From Caballeronia catudaia (GTDB lineage Bacteria; Pseudomonadota; Gammaproteobacteria; Burkholderiales; Burkholderiaceae), in assembly GCF_001544755.2 (NCBI RefSeq), contig NZ_FCOF02000009.1, forward strand, positions 124,001-188,000: 64,000 nt of DNA, given 5' to 3'. Position numbers and translations under genes: made by a program. The notes under the pieces were generated by a model. It saw only the letters and a program-made list of their open reading frames with translations. It was not told the DNA's origin and made no database searches. Shown one piece after another: positions 17,503 to 26,146 of this stretch (the stretch's first letter is position 1; every line of letters begins with the position of its first letter).

Positions 17503-18144
17503 ATGCTCACGCCCAACGATCCCACCGACGCGCACTGGCGCGCCGTCCCGCTTCCCACGCTCACCGATGCACAAAAGGACTGGCTCACGCGAGGCGGCTC
17601 GCTGACCGCGCATTTGCGCACGCTCGGCGCGGTGACCGTCGAGGTCACGCGCGAGGCCGTCGACATGCCGTGGCGCGACGAAGCGCGCGCTTTGCAGGTC
17701 ACGCCGCGCACGCCGGTATGGGTGCGGGAAGTCGCATTGAAAGTCGATGGCATGCCGTTCGTCGTCGCGCATAGCATCGTTGCGCTCGCGGATAGCACCG
17801 GCGTGTGGCAATCGATGCGCCGACTGCGCACGCGCCCGCTCGCGGAACTGCTTTACAGCGACAGCAGCGTGTCGCGCTCGACGCTCGCGAGTCGTCGGAT
17901 CACGGCGCGGCATCCGCTCCATCGGCTGGCTCGCAATCAAACGGAACGGACGTCACATGCGCTCGTCGCAAGACGATCGGTCTTCAAGCGTCACGGCGCG
18001 CCGCTGATGGTCACCGAATGTATGCTCGATGCGCTCTGGACGCGCCTCGCCGCCTCGCATGCGCCGAGTCATCGCGAACATGCGCGCTCGTATGAGCATC
18101 TGAGCTCGCATGCGAAGCGCGTCGCGCATGGCGAGGCGAAATGA
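17503..18144 (+). CDS. ubiC: Chorismate--pyruvate lyase
   Basis: UbiC converts chorismate to 4-hydroxybenzoate, the first committed step of ubiquinone synthesis. The 213-residue protein shows the family landmarks [14 protein letters not shown] near the N-terminus, the VWVREVALK strand, and [25 protein letters not shown] containing the conserved Glu. Compared with the roughly 165-residue E. coli enzyme it carries an extra His/Arg-rich C-terminal tail of about 30 residues. The start ATG 33 bp after the htpG terminator gives the usual N-terminus. The stop overlaps the next start (ATGA), indicating translational coupling with the DNA glycosylase gene. Confidence 0.9.
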   Translation: MLTPNDPTDAHWRAVPLPTLTDAQKDWLTRGGSLTAHLRTLGAVTVEVTREAVDMPWRDEARALQVTPRTPVWVREVALKVDGMPFVVAHSIVALADSTGVWQSMRRLRTRPLAELLYSDSSVSRSTLASRRITARHPLHRLARNQTERTSHALVARRSVFKRHGAPLMVTECMLDALWTRLAASHAPSHREHARSYEHLSSHAKRVAHGEAK

Positions 18145-18635
18145 AGCTCGCGGCGAAACTGGCAGGGTTCGAACCGGTCGGCGATGCAGCGACGCACACG
18201 CTCATCCTCGGCAGTTTTCCCGGCGTCGCGTCGCTGGCGGCGACGCAGTACTACGCGCATCCGCGCAACCAGTTCTGGCGGCTCGTCGGCGCGGCGATCG
18301 GCGAACCGCTGCACGAGTCGAGCTACGACGAACGCCTCGCACGGTTGATGCAACATGGCATCGGCTTATGGGACGTGCTTGCCGCATGCGAGCGCGAAGG
18401 CAGTCTCGATGCCGCGATCCGCAACGCATCGCCGAATGACTTCGCCGCCTTCCGCACGCGCTTTCCGAAGTTGCGCAAGGTGTGCTTCAACGGCAAGACT
18501 TCCGGCAAGTTCGCGCCCGTGCTGAGCGCGGCGGGCTATGCCACGCTCGTGCTGCCGTCGTCGAGCGCGGCCAATGCTATCCTCTCGTTCGATCAAAAAT
18601 TGCGCATCTGGCGCGACATCCTCACCACACAATGA
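18141..18635 (+). CDS. DNA-deoxyinosine glycosylase (UDG superfamily)
   Basis: A 164-residue uracil-DNA-glycosylase-fold protein of the hypoxanthine/deoxyinosine glycosylase group. Characteristic segments are [30 protein letters not shown] (motif 1, with Asn23-type residue in HPRNQFW) and the late motif [13 protein letters not shown]. The family removes hypoxanthine formed by adenine deamination from DNA. Its ATG overlaps the ubiC stop and its stop overlaps the ATG of the next gene, so three genes are translationally coupled. The functional link to ubiquinone synthesis is not obvious. Confidence 0.85.
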   Translation: MKLAAKLAGFEPVGDAATHTLILGSFPGVASLAATQYYAHPRNQFWRLVGAAIGEPLHESSYDERLARLMQHGIGLWDVLAACEREGSLDAAIRNASPNDFAAFRTRFPKLRKVCFNGKTSGKFAPVLSAAGYATLVLPSSSAANAILSFDQKLRIWRDILTTQ

Positions 18636-19525
18636 CGAATCTCATCAAGCGCGCGTCGGCTGAAGCCCGCGCGTTCGGCCGCAAAAAAGACAACAGCAAA
18701 TCGAAGCGCAAACGCGATGAAGACGATCTCGCGAACGCGCCGCGCATCGACGCGCCCCGCAAGCCGCGCTTCGCGCCCGTGACGTTCTCGGAAGAGGGCG
18801 GCGTGCGCTATCTGCACTTTGGCACCGAATGGGTGCAGGGCGCGATGCGGCTGAAAAAGCCCGATCACATCGAGCTGGAGTACGCGCAGCAGATGATGGC
18901 GTGGCTGCTTTTCATCGAAACGCCCGCGCGCATCGTGCAGCTCGGGCTCGGCGCGGCCGCGCTCACCAAGTTTTGCTATCGCTTCCTGAAGCGCGCGCAG
19001 GTCGAAGCCGTCGAGCTGAACCCGGCGGTCGTGATCGCCGCGCGTGCGATGTTCGAGCTGCCCTACGACGACGCACGCCTCACCGTCACCGAGCGCGACG
19101 CGTGGGAGTTCGTCAACGACCGCGCGAATCACGGCACGATCGGCGCGCTGCAGATCGATCTCTACGACGCCACAGCGCGCGGCCCCGTGCTCGACAGCGT
19201 GTCGTTCTATCGTGCATGCCGCGCGTGTCTCACGCCGCAAGCGGGCGTCGTCACGATCAATCTGTTCGGCGATCATCCGAGCTTCGTGCGCAACATGCGT
19301 CACCTGAACGAAGCGTTCGATCATCGCGTGATCGCGCTGCCCGAAGTGCACGACGGCAATCGCGTCGCGATCGCGTTCGCCGGTCCCGCGCTCGACATAG
19401 CGTTCGCCGCGCTCGAGACGCGTGCGAAGCTCGTCGAAGCGCAGCTCGGCTTGCCCGCGCGCAAGTGGGTCAAGGGTGTCGCCGAAAGCGCGGGCGTAGC
19501 GACGAGCGGTTCGTTCACGATCTGA
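18632..19525 (+). CDS. Spermidine-synthase-like methyltransferase-fold protein
   Basis: A 297-residue protein of the spermine/spermidine synthase superfamily. After a charged, Lys/Arg/Asp-rich N-terminal 45 residues comes a Rossmann core: ARIVQLGLGAAALTKFCYR (motif I), VEAVELNPAVVIAARAMF with the acidic nucleotide ligand, and LQIDLYDA in place of the usual D-(A/S)-Y-D catalytic region. True spermidine synthases have a GGGDG loop, absent here, so polyamine synthesis is doubtful. The ATG at 18632 overlaps the glycosylase stop. No gene follows for 210 bp. Confidence 0.75.
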   Translation: MTNLIKRASAEARAFGRKKDNSKSKRKRDEDDLANAPRIDAPRKPRFAPVTFSEEGGVRYLHFGTEWVQGAMRLKKPDHIELEYAQQMMAWLLFIETPARIVQLGLGAAALTKFCYRFLKRAQVEAVELNPAVVIAARAMFELPYDDARLTVTERDAWEFVNDRANHGTIGALQIDLYDATARGPVLDSVSFYRACRACLTPQAGVVTINLFGDHPSFVRNMRHLNEAFDHRVIALPEVHDGNRVAIAFAGPALDIAFAALETRAKLVEAQLGLPARKWVKGVAESAGVATSGSFTI

Positions 19526-19601
19526 TCGGCACAACCGGAAAAAACCAAAGCCTACGTGCGAAGGCCCCTTAAATCAGCGTAATAGTCGGGATTCTCCCTG
19601 C

Positions 19602-19629
19602 TTGACCGTGTTTTAAGGGTCCATATACT
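19602..19629 (+). promoter_or_regulatory. Sigma70-type promoter of DUF3311-mctP
   Basis: TTGACC (19602-19607), a 16-bp spacer and TATACT (19624-19629), the best consensus-like promoter in the window. It lies about 105 bp before the DUF3311 ATG. Confidence 0.7.
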
Positions 19630-19735
19630 CCCTCTGTTATTTCGGGACGCTTTTCAGCGGCATGTCTACCCGACGACCGGCATTCCGCCGGGCTCGCGAT
19701 AACCCAAGCGAATCAAAACAGAGAGGAGACCGTTC

Positions 19736-19984
19736 ATGGCCCACGAAGCTAGGATCGGCACCGGACAACCGCGCAATAAGCATTGGCTTTGGCTTCTGAT
19801 CCTTCCGTGGATCGGTGTGGTATGGGTGCCGTTTTACAACAAGATCGAGCCCGTTCTGTGGGGCTTTCCGTACTTCTACTGGTATCAGCTTCTGTGGGTG
19901 CTGATCAGCGCGGTCATCACGGCCGTCGTCTACAAGAAGACCAAGGCGCTGCCTTCGGGCCGTAAGAACGGAGGTGCGCGATGA
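19736..19984 (+). CDS. DUF3311 small membrane protein
   Basis: An 82-residue protein with two transmembrane helices (about 17-33 and 46-66) and basic ends. It matches the DUF3311 family, which is almost always encoded directly before an SSS-family symporter and is thought to be an accessory subunit. That holds here: its stop overlaps the symporter ATG by 4 bp. A GAGAGGAG ribosome-binding site lies 9 bp before the ATG, and the promoter at 19602-19629 serves both genes. Confidence 0.9.
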   Translation: MAHEARIGTGQPRNKHWLWLLILPWIGVVWVPFYNKIEPVLWGFPYFYWYQLLWVLISAVITAVVYKKTKALPSGRKNGGAR

Positions 19985-21534
19985 TGAATCTCACCGCAAC
20001 CATCGTCTTCGTTCTGTTCTTCGTCGGTGTCACGATTCTCGGCTTCATCGCTGCGCACTGGCGCCGCGGCGATCTTGCCCAGCTCGACGAATGGGGTCTC
20101 GGCGGACGCCGCTTCGGCACCATCGTCACGTGGTTCCTGCTCGGCGGCGATCTCTATACCGCCTACACGTTCGTCGCGGTGCCGGCGCTCGTGTTCGGCG
20201 CGGGCGCGACGGGCTTCTTCGCGCTGCCGTACACCATCCTTATCTATCCGTTCGCCTTCGTCGTGTTTCCGAAGCTCTGGAGCATTGCGAAGCGTCACGG
20301 CTATGTGACCGCCGCCGACTTCGTGCACGCGCGCTACAACAGCCGCATGCTCGCGCTCGCTGTCGCCGTGACGGGCATCGTCGCGACAATGCCGTACATC
20401 GCGCTGCAGCTGGTCGGCATCGAAGTGGTGATCGGCGCGCTCGGCTTCTCGACGCAAGGCCTGGTCGGCGATCTGCCGCTCATCATCGCGTTCGGGATTC
20501 TCGCCGCCTACACGTACACGTCGGGCCTGCGCGCGCCTGCGATGATCGCCGTGGTGAAGGACGTGCTGATCTACATCACCATCATCGGCGCGATGATCGT
20601 GATTCCCGCGCAGCTCGGCGGCTTCGGCCATATCTTCAGCACGGTCCCGCCCGAGAAGCTGCTGCTGAAAGCGCCCGATGCCGCGAGCCTGAACGGCTAC
20701 AGCGCCTATGCGACGCTCGCGGTCGGCTCCGCGCTCGCGCTGTTCCTGTACCCGCACTCGGTGACGGCGATCCTGTCATCGAACTCGGGCAACACGATCC
20801 GCCGCAACATGTCGCTTCTGCCGGCGTATTCGCTCGTGCTCGGCCTGCTCGCGCTGCTCGGCTACATGGCGCTCGCGTCGGGGGTGAAGGACATGCCGGA
20901 GTACGCGTCGTACTTCAAGGCCTATGGTGCGAACTTCGCGGTGCCGGCGCTCTTCCTGCACTACTTCCCGTCGTGGTTCGTCGGCGTGGCGTTCGCGGCG
21001 ATCGGCATCGGCGCGCTGGTGCCGGCGGCGATCATGTCGATCGCGGCGGCGAACCTGTACACGCGCAACGTGCATCGCGAGTTCGTCAACACGAAGATGA
21101 CGCCGGAGCAGGAAACCAACGTCGCCAAGCTCGTGTCGCTGATCGTGAAGGTGGGCGCGGTCGCGTTCATTCTCGCGCTGCCGCTGACCTACGCGATCCA
21201 GTTGCAACTGCTCGGCGGCATCTGGATCATCCAGACGCTGCCCGCGCTCGTGCTCGGCCTCTATACGCGCGTGCTGGATTATCGCGGCCTGCTGATTGGC
21301 TGGGCGGTGGGCATCGGCGTCGGCACGTGGATGGCCGTGTCGCTGCAACTGAAGGGCTCGATCTATCCGCTGCATCTCTTCGGCTATGTCGTGCCGGGCT
21401 ACGCGGCGGTGTGGGCGCTGATCGTCAACCTGATCGTTTCGATCGTCGTGAGCCTGCTGGTGCGCGTGATGGGCCTCAAGCGCTCGGAGGACCGCACGCG
21501 TCCGGAAGACTATCTGGACGTCGTGGAAAGCTGA
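19981..21534 (+). CDS. mctP: Sodium:solute symporter, MctP monocarboxylate type
   Basis: A 517-residue SSS-family permease with about 13 predicted helices. The segment DEWGLGGRRFGTIVTWFLLGGDLYTAYTF is typical of the MctP monocarboxylate permeases (lactate, pyruvate, propionate or alanine in rhizobia), and a DUF3311 subunit gene overlaps its start. A GGAGG ribosome-binding site sits inside the end of DUF3311. Substrate assignment rests on family resemblance. An intrinsic terminator follows, so the operon has two genes. Confidence 0.88.
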   Translation: MMNLTATIVFVLFFVGVTILGFIAAHWRRGDLAQLDEWGLGGRRFGTIVTWFLLGGDLYTAYTFVAVPALVFGAGATGFFALPYTILIYPFAFVVFPKLWSIAKRHGYVTAADFVHARYNSRMLALAVAVTGIVATMPYIALQLVGIEVVIGALGFSTQGLVGDLPLIIAFGILAAYTYTSGLRAPAMIAVVKDVLIYITIIGAMIVIPAQLGGFGHIFSTVPPEKLLLKAPDAASLNGYSAYATLAVGSALALFLYPHSVTAILSSNSGNTIRRNMSLLPAYSLVLGLLALLGYMALASGVKDMPEYASYFKAYGANFAVPALFLHYFPSWFVGVAFAAIGIGALVPAAIMSIAAANLYTRNVHREFVNTKMTPEQETNVAKLVSLIVKVGAVAFILALPLTYAIQLQLLGGIWIIQTLPALVLGLYTRVLDYRGLLIGWAVGIGVGTWMAVSLQLKGSIYPLHLFGYVVPGYAAVWALIVNLIVSIVVSLLVRVMGLKRSEDRTRPEDYLDVVES

Positions 21535-21596
21535 TCCGGCACGCCGCGGTAACGCGCCGGGCAGCCGCCCGACGCGTGTCGCGAAAAGCTGGTAAA

Positions 21597-21638
21597 ACGC
21601 CCGTAGCAGTCGACTGGCCGCTACGGGCGTTTCGTTTT
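21597..21638 (+). terminator. Rho-independent terminator after mctP
   Basis: 11-bp perfect stem ACGCCCGTAGC (21597-21607) / GCTACGGGCGT (21620-21630), then a T-rich TTCGTTTTC tail. Confidence 0.88.
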
Positions 21639-21688
21639 CAGGCCGCCTTCGTGTGTGAGGCGTGTGTCTTCATCGACGCGAGCGAACC

Positions 21689-22798
21689 ATGCTTTCACCG
21701 ACATCGACGTCACTCCGGCGCGGCCGATTCGCGCGCCTTCTTCAATGGATCGCGTCGCCGTACTTCCGTTACCGGCACGCGGCGATGATCCACGCGGTGC
21801 GCGTCGGGCTCGCGATGGCGGTGTCGATCGCCGTCACGACGGGCATCGACATGCCGCACGGCGTTTGGGCTTCCGTGTCGGTGCTCGTGGTGATCGGTGG
21901 GTTGCAGCACTACGGCAACATCCGCAAGAAGGCAGCCGAGCGGGCGGTCGGCACGGCGCTCGGCGCGTGCTTCGGGCTGGTGCTGATCGTCGCGCAAATG
22001 CTCACCGGTTCGCCGATGGTCTTCTTCGTGCTGATGTGCGTGATCGCGGGCGGCTGCGCTTATTACGCGATCGGCAAGGCGGGCTACGTCGCGCTGCTCA
22101 CGGCGATCACGATGGTGATCGTCTCCGGCCACGGCGACCTGCCGCTTTCCACCGGCTTGTGGCGCACCGCCAATGTGATGATCGGCGTCTTGATCGCGCT
22201 CGGGTTCTCGTTCGTGCTGCCGCAGTACGCGACGTATTCGTGGCGTTACCGGCTCGCGGACAATCTGCGCGAATGCGCGCGGCTCTATGGCGCCTTGCTC
22301 GACGGCACGCCGCTGCTCGCGGAGGAGTCCGCGCAGCACTTCTTCAGGATGAGCCAGCGGCTGGTGCAATCGCGGGGGCTGATGGAATCGGTCGCGAAGG
22401 AAACCGACGTGCCGATGGCGCGGCTGGAAGAAATCCAGCGGCTGCATCGTTCGATTCTCGCGGCGCTGGAACTGCTGGTCGGATCGATGCCCGAAGTGGC
22501 CGGCGCATCGCCGGGCCGCTTCGCGATCGCGTGCACGCCGCGCGAGTACACGGTGCGCCAGCAGCTCTTGCAGATGGCGCGCGCGTTGCGTTTCGGGCGC
22601 GTCGGATTGCTATACCGGGCGGTGGAGTTGTCGCCGCTGCCGCAGCCGTGCATCGACGACAAAGGGCAAAACGATGCGACGCAGGGCATGCACTGGCTCG
22701 CGATGCGTTTCGTCGAGCAGGTTGAGCGCTTGCGCCTGCGTCTGTCTGAAATCGAGCGGCAGTGGAATATAGAAGGCGCGCGGCCGCTCAACGGATGA
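21689..22798 (+). CDS. FUSC family membrane protein
   Basis: A 369-residue protein with an N-terminal membrane domain of about six helices (residues 30-190) and a cytoplasmic alpha-helical C-terminal half. The segment HGVWASVSVLVVIGGLQHYGNIRKKAAERAVGTALGA matches the fusaric acid resistance/aromatic-acid exporter (FUSC) family. It is about half the length of the classical two-domain FUSC/AaeB proteins, so it represents the single-domain type. The membrane-fusion partners usual for AaeB-like efflux pumps are absent. The ATG at 21689 is preferred to the GTG at 21662. It is convergent with the PhnB-like gene, with 11 bp between stops. Confidence 0.85.
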   Translation: MLSPTSTSLRRGRFARLLQWIASPYFRYRHAAMIHAVRVGLAMAVSIAVTTGIDMPHGVWASVSVLVVIGGLQHYGNIRKKAAERAVGTALGACFGLVLIVAQMLTGSPMVFFVLMCVIAGGCAYYAIGKAGYVALLTAITMVIVSGHGDLPLSTGLWRTANVMIGVLIALGFSFVLPQYATYSWRYRLADNLRECARLYGALLDGTPLLAEESAQHFFRMSQRLVQSRGLMESVAKETDVPMARLEEIQRLHRSILAALELLVGSMPEVAGASPGRFAIACTPREYTVRQQLLQMARALRFGRVGLLYRAVELSPLPQPCIDDKGQNDATQGMHWLAMRFVEQVERLRLRLSEIERQWNIEGARPLNG

Positions 22799-22809
22799 AC
22801 TGCCGGCGC

Positions 22810-23238
22810 TCAGGCGGCCTGTGCTTCCTCGGCCTGCACCACGTTGACGAGCCAGGGCACGCCGAAGCGATCCGTCAGCATGCCGAAACCTTGCGTCCAG
22901 AAAGTGGATTGCCACGGCGTGAGCACGTTGCCGCCTTCGGCGAGCATGTTGAAGACGCGCTCGCCTGATGGCGCGTCGTCCGCGGCGATCGACAGCGTAA
23001 AGCCGGAGTAGTCCTTTCGCGGCTGGCCGTAGCGGCCGTCCGACACCATGATCGCGTTCGGACCGACGCAGAACACCGCGTGCATGACTTTGTCCTGCCA
23101 GTCGGGCGGCGCGTTGCCGCCGTCCGGCGCGTCGCGGAAGCGGACCAGCGCGGCGATCTGCGCGCCGAACGCGGCCTGATACAGTTCGAGTGCGGCTGCG
23201 CAATCGCCGTTGAAGAAGAGATAGGTATCCAGTTGCAT
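22810..23238 (-). CDS. PhnB-like VOC family protein
   Basis: A 142-residue PhnB/DUF-type vicinal-oxygen-chelate protein. It begins MQLDTYLFFNGDCAAALELYQAAFGAQI and ends with FGMLTDRFGVPWLVNV, the two ends of the typical duplicated beta-alpha-beta-beta-beta fold. Proteins of this group are widespread and mostly uncharacterised; some are bleomycin-resistance-like or dimethylmenaquinone-methyltransferase-like by name only. The frame extends 11 codons upstream, but the ATG at 23238 gives the conserved start. It stands alone on the minus strand, left of the transaldolase terminator. Confidence 0.85.
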   Translation of the reverse strand: MQLDTYLFFNGDCAAALELYQAAFGAQIAALVRFRDAPDGGNAPPDWQDKVMHAVFCVGPNAIMVSDGRYGQPRKDYSGFTLSIAADDAPSGERVFNMLAEGGNVLTPWQSTFWTQGFGMLTDRFGVPWLVNVVQAEEAQAA

Positions 23239-23365
23239 GACCGAAAGACTCCGTGCATATGAAGCGGACATGCCGCCGAAGCTCGAAAGTCTATTGCAAT
23301 GGAATGCCGCCTTGACTCGGAAAAAGTCAAATTACGTGAAGAAGCGGCGCAAGTCGGTGTAATGG

Positions 23366-23411
23366 AAAAAACCGCAAATCGAACCAATGAGTCGGTGCGA
23401 TTTGCGGTTTT
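23366..23411 (-). terminator. Rho-independent terminator after tal
   Basis: 14-bp perfect stem AAAACCGCAAATCG (23368-23381) / CGATTTGCGGTTTT (23398-23411) with a 16-nt loop. On the minus strand it ends in a T run. It lies 65 bp past the tal stop. Confidence 0.88.
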
Positions 23412-23475
23412 GTATTTGCAGCTTCAGGCCATCGGACGCGGACGAATCTGCACGCACCGCCGGCGAAACCGTGCG

Positions 23476-24429
23476 TTACTGCAGCGCGGTGATCAGCTTT
23501 TCGAGCTTGATCGCATCGGCGGCGAATGCGCGGATGCCTTCCGCGAGCTTTTCGGTCGCCATCGCGTCGTCGTTGACGAGGAAGCGGAAGGTCGGCTCGT
23601 CGACGCCGATTTTCTCCACGTTCTCGTTCTTGACGTTTTCAGGCGAAAGCTTGCGCTCCACCTTGTCGTTGCTGTCGGCGAGCTTTTTCAGAAGATCGGG
23701 GCTGATGGTCAGCAGATCGCAGCCCGCGAGCTCGATGATCTGGCTCACCGTGCGGAAGCTCGCGCCCATGACCTCGGTCTTGTAGCCGAACTTCTTGTAA
23801 TACGTGTAGATGCGGCGCACCGACTGCACGCCGGGATCGTTCGCGCCGCCGTTCTTCACTTCGTCCCATTCCGCGCCGGCTGACTTCTTGTACCAGTCGT
23901 AGATGCGGCCGACGAACGGCGAAATCAGTTGCGCGCCCGCTTCGGCGCACGCGGCCGCCTGCGCGAGCGAGAAGAGCAGCGTCATGTTGCAGTGGATGCC
24001 TTCCTTTTGCAGCACTTCCGCCGCGCGGATGCCTTCCCAGGTCGATGCGAGCTTGATCAGCACACGGTCGCGGCTGACGCCCGCGTTTTCATACAGCTTG
24101 ATGATGTCGTGCGCCTTGTCGATCGACTTCTTCGTGTCGAAGGAGAGGCGCGCATCGACTTCTGTGGAGACGCGGCCCGGAATGATCTTCAGAATCTCGG
24201 TGCCGAACGCGACCAGCAAATTGTCGATGATCTGCGGCATCGGCTGCTTCGCGTGCTCCTTGACGGTCTTTTCGAGCAGCGGCTTGTAATCGTCCTTCTG
24301 GACGGCCTTCAGAATCAGCGACGGGTTCGTGGTCGCGTCCTGCGGCTTGAATGCGATGAATTGCTGGAAGTCGCCCGTGTCGGCGACGACGGTTGTGTAT
24401 TGCTTGAGCTGGTCGAGAGCGGATGTCAT
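23476..24429 (-). CDS. tal: Transaldolase
   Basis: Transaldolase transfers a dihydroxyacetone unit between sugar phosphates in the non-oxidative pentose phosphate pathway. The 317-residue length matches the TalB type. [12 protein letters not shown] near the N-terminus, [13 protein letters not shown], the Schiff-base Lys126 in [12 protein letters not shown], and the phosphate-binding region with [10 protein letters not shown] are all intact. It is flanked by 195 bp of upstream spacer and ends at the terminator 23366-23411, so it is probably monocistronic. Confidence 0.97.
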   Translation of the reverse strand: MTSALDQLKQYTTVVADTGDFQQFIAFKPQDATTNPSLILKAVQKDDYKPLLEKTVKEHAKQPMPQIIDNLLVAFGTEILKIIPGRVSTEVDARLSFDTKKSIDKAHDIIKLYENAGVSRDRVLIKLASTWEGIRAAEVLQKEGIHCNMTLLFSLAQAAACAEAGAQLISPFVGRIYDWYKKSAGAEWDEVKNGGANDPGVQSVRRIYTYYKKFGYKTEVMGASFRTVSQIIELAGCDLLTISPDLLKKLADSNDKVERKLSPENVKNENVEKIGVDEPTFRFLVNDDAMATEKLAEGIRAFAADAIKLEKLITALQ

Positions 24430-24624
24430 GTCGAGTCTCAGACGCGATGCGCCTTGTCAAATTGCGGTAACCCGCGGATTGCCCATGAATGCGACGCCGC
24501 GCGGCGACTTCCTTCGCGCGGCGCGCCCCTGAATGTCATTCTCCCATTCTAGTCCCGAGCGCGGCGAACGCGCTGATACCGTGCCCGGCGACGCCGGATT
24601 TCGACAGGACGCGCGAGCGCGCGT

Positions 24625-24867
24625 TCAATCGGCTGCGTAGGCGAGCTCGTGCCAGCGCCGCACCGTGCCCGAGCCGAGCTGGCCGCGCGCGAAGCGCATC
24701 TTGCGCACTTCGTCGAGGGCGTGCGCGTCCTTCGCCGGATCGCCGCAACTCATCTTCAGCACGACGTCCTGCACGTGCCCGGCGTCGTCGAGCAGCACGC
24801 GCACGATCGTCTTGCGTTTCTGGGTGCCTGGGGTGGAGCGCGCGAGCAGTTTGTCGATCAAAGCCAT
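24625..24867 (-). CDS. 80-residue TonB C-terminal-like protein
   Basis: A small soluble protein whose body (VRVLLDDAGHVQDVVLKMSCGD ... HALDEVRKMRFARGQ) follows the pattern of the TonB C-terminal domain: strand, Gly-turn, strand, Ser-(Cys/Ser)-Gly, helix with repeated Ala/Val, strand. It lacks the membrane anchor and Pro-rich spacer of a real TonB. Lys codons near the start (QKRKTIVRV) make the N-terminus basic. It lies 72 bp downstream of benE on the same strand and could be the last gene of the moxR-GNAT-VWA-benE run. The function is unknown. Confidence 0.6.
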   Translation of the reverse strand: MALIDKLLARSTPGTQKRKTIVRVLLDDAGHVQDVVLKMSCGDPAKDAHALDEVRKMRFARGQLGSGTVRRWHELAYAAD

Positions 24868-24939
24868 GACGAAATACCATTAATCTGTGACGGAAGTTCG
24901 GTCCGGAAAACCGGGCCGATCCCGTCATTGTAGGCCGCG

Positions 24940-26136
24940 TCAGGGCCGCCGGGCGTTGAGCACGACATGCGTCACGATGCCCGCGACGAGCCCCCAGAAC
25001 GCGGAGCCGATCGACAGGAGCGTCAGCCCCGAAGCCGTCACCATGAACGTGACGAGCGCGGGTTCGCGCTGGCGCGCGTCCTGCATCGCGTTGGCGAGGC
25101 CGCTCATGATGGAGCCGAAGAGCGCGAGCGCCGCAACGGAGACGACGAGCTCCTTCGGAAAAGCCGCGAACAGCGCGGCGATGGTCGCGCCGAACGTGCC
25201 CGCGATCAGATAGAAGATGCCGCACCAGACGGCCGCCGTGTAGCGCTTGTCGCGATTCTCGTGCGCTTCGCGGCCGGTGCAGATCGCGGCGGTGATGGCG
25301 GCGAGATTCACGCCGTGCGAGCCGAACGGCGCGAGCACGAGCGAGGCGATGCCGGTCGTCGAGATGAGCGGGGCGGAAGGCGTCGTGTAGCCGTCCGCGC
25401 GCAGGACGGCTAAGCCGGGCACGTTTTGCGAGGCCATCGCGACGACGAAAAGCGGCACGCCGATGCTGATGATCGCGGCGAGCGAGAACGCGGGCATCGT
25501 GAAAACGGGATGCGCGAGCGCGACATGAAAGCGCGAGAAGTCGAGCAGCCCGAGCCCGCCCGCGACCGCGACGCCCACGACGAGCGTCGACGGAATTGCG
25601 TAGCGCGGCGTGAAGCGCTTCGCCGCGAGATACGCGAAGAACATCACGATGACGAGCGCCGTCCGATGCCCGGCGGCGCGGAAGATCTCGATGCCGATCT
25701 CGAACAAAATGCCCGCGAGCAGCGCGGCGGCGATGCCCGACGGGATGCGTTTCATCAGCGTGTCGAACCATCCGGTGAGGCCGACGGCGGTCAGCAGCAC
25801 CGCGCAGACGATGAACGCGCCGATCGCATCGGCATAGGCGACGTTCGGCAGCGACGAGACGAGCAGCGCCGCGCCGGGCGTCGACCACGCGACGACGACC
25901 GGCGCGCGATAGCGCAGCGACAGGCCGATCGTGCAGACCGCCATGCCCATCGACAGCGCCCAGATCCACGATGAAATCTGCGCGTCGGTGAGATGCGCGG
26001 CCTGGCCCGCCTGGAACATGAGCACGAGCGAACTGGTGTAACCGGTCATCATCGCGACGAATCCGGCGACGATGGCGGACAGCGACGTGTCAAAGAGGAA
26101 ACGCGGCGCGGCGGGCGCCGGAGCGGAAGCTTTCAT
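24940..26136 (-). CDS. benE: BenE family benzoate/aromatic transporter
   Basis: A 398-residue membrane protein with about 12 helices, matching the BenE family of benzoate:H+ symporters (FVAMMTGYTSSLVLMFQAG, APVVVAWSTPGAALL, AICTGREAHENRDKRY). In benzoate degraders benE sits with benABCD or cat genes; none are visible here. Instead it starts 10 bp after the VWA gene stop on the same strand, so it looks like a member of that run. The benzoate assignment is by family only, and orphan BenE paralogues are common in Burkholderiaceae. Confidence 0.85.
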   Translation of the reverse strand: MKASAPAPAAPRFLFDTSLSAIVAGFVAMMTGYTSSLVLMFQAGQAAHLTDAQISSWIWALSMGMAVCTIGLSLRYRAPVVVAWSTPGAALLVSSLPNVAYADAIGAFIVCAVLLTAVGLTGWFDTLMKRIPSGIAAALLAGILFEIGIEIFRAAGHRTALVIVMFFAYLAAKRFTPRYAIPSTLVVGVAVAGGLGLLDFSRFHVALAHPVFTMPAFSLAAIISIGVPLFVVAMASQNVPGLAVLRADGYTTPSAPLISTTGIASLVLAPFGSHGVNLAAITAAICTGREAHENRDKRYTAAVWCGIFYLIAGTFGATIAALFAAFPKELVVSVAALALFGSIMSGLANAMQDARQREPALVTFMVTASGLTLLSIGSAFWGLVAGIVTHVVLNARRP

Positions 26137-26146
26137 TTCGGGTTTC

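Noticed and set aside
15492-17831. 779-codon minus-strand open frame opposite htpG
   Set aside because: Antisense artefact; htpG is intact, and the frame crosses its terminator.
18632-19525. Spermidine synthase (speE)
   Set aside because: The aminopropyltransferase GGGDG loop and catalytic motif are not present; only the fold is similar.
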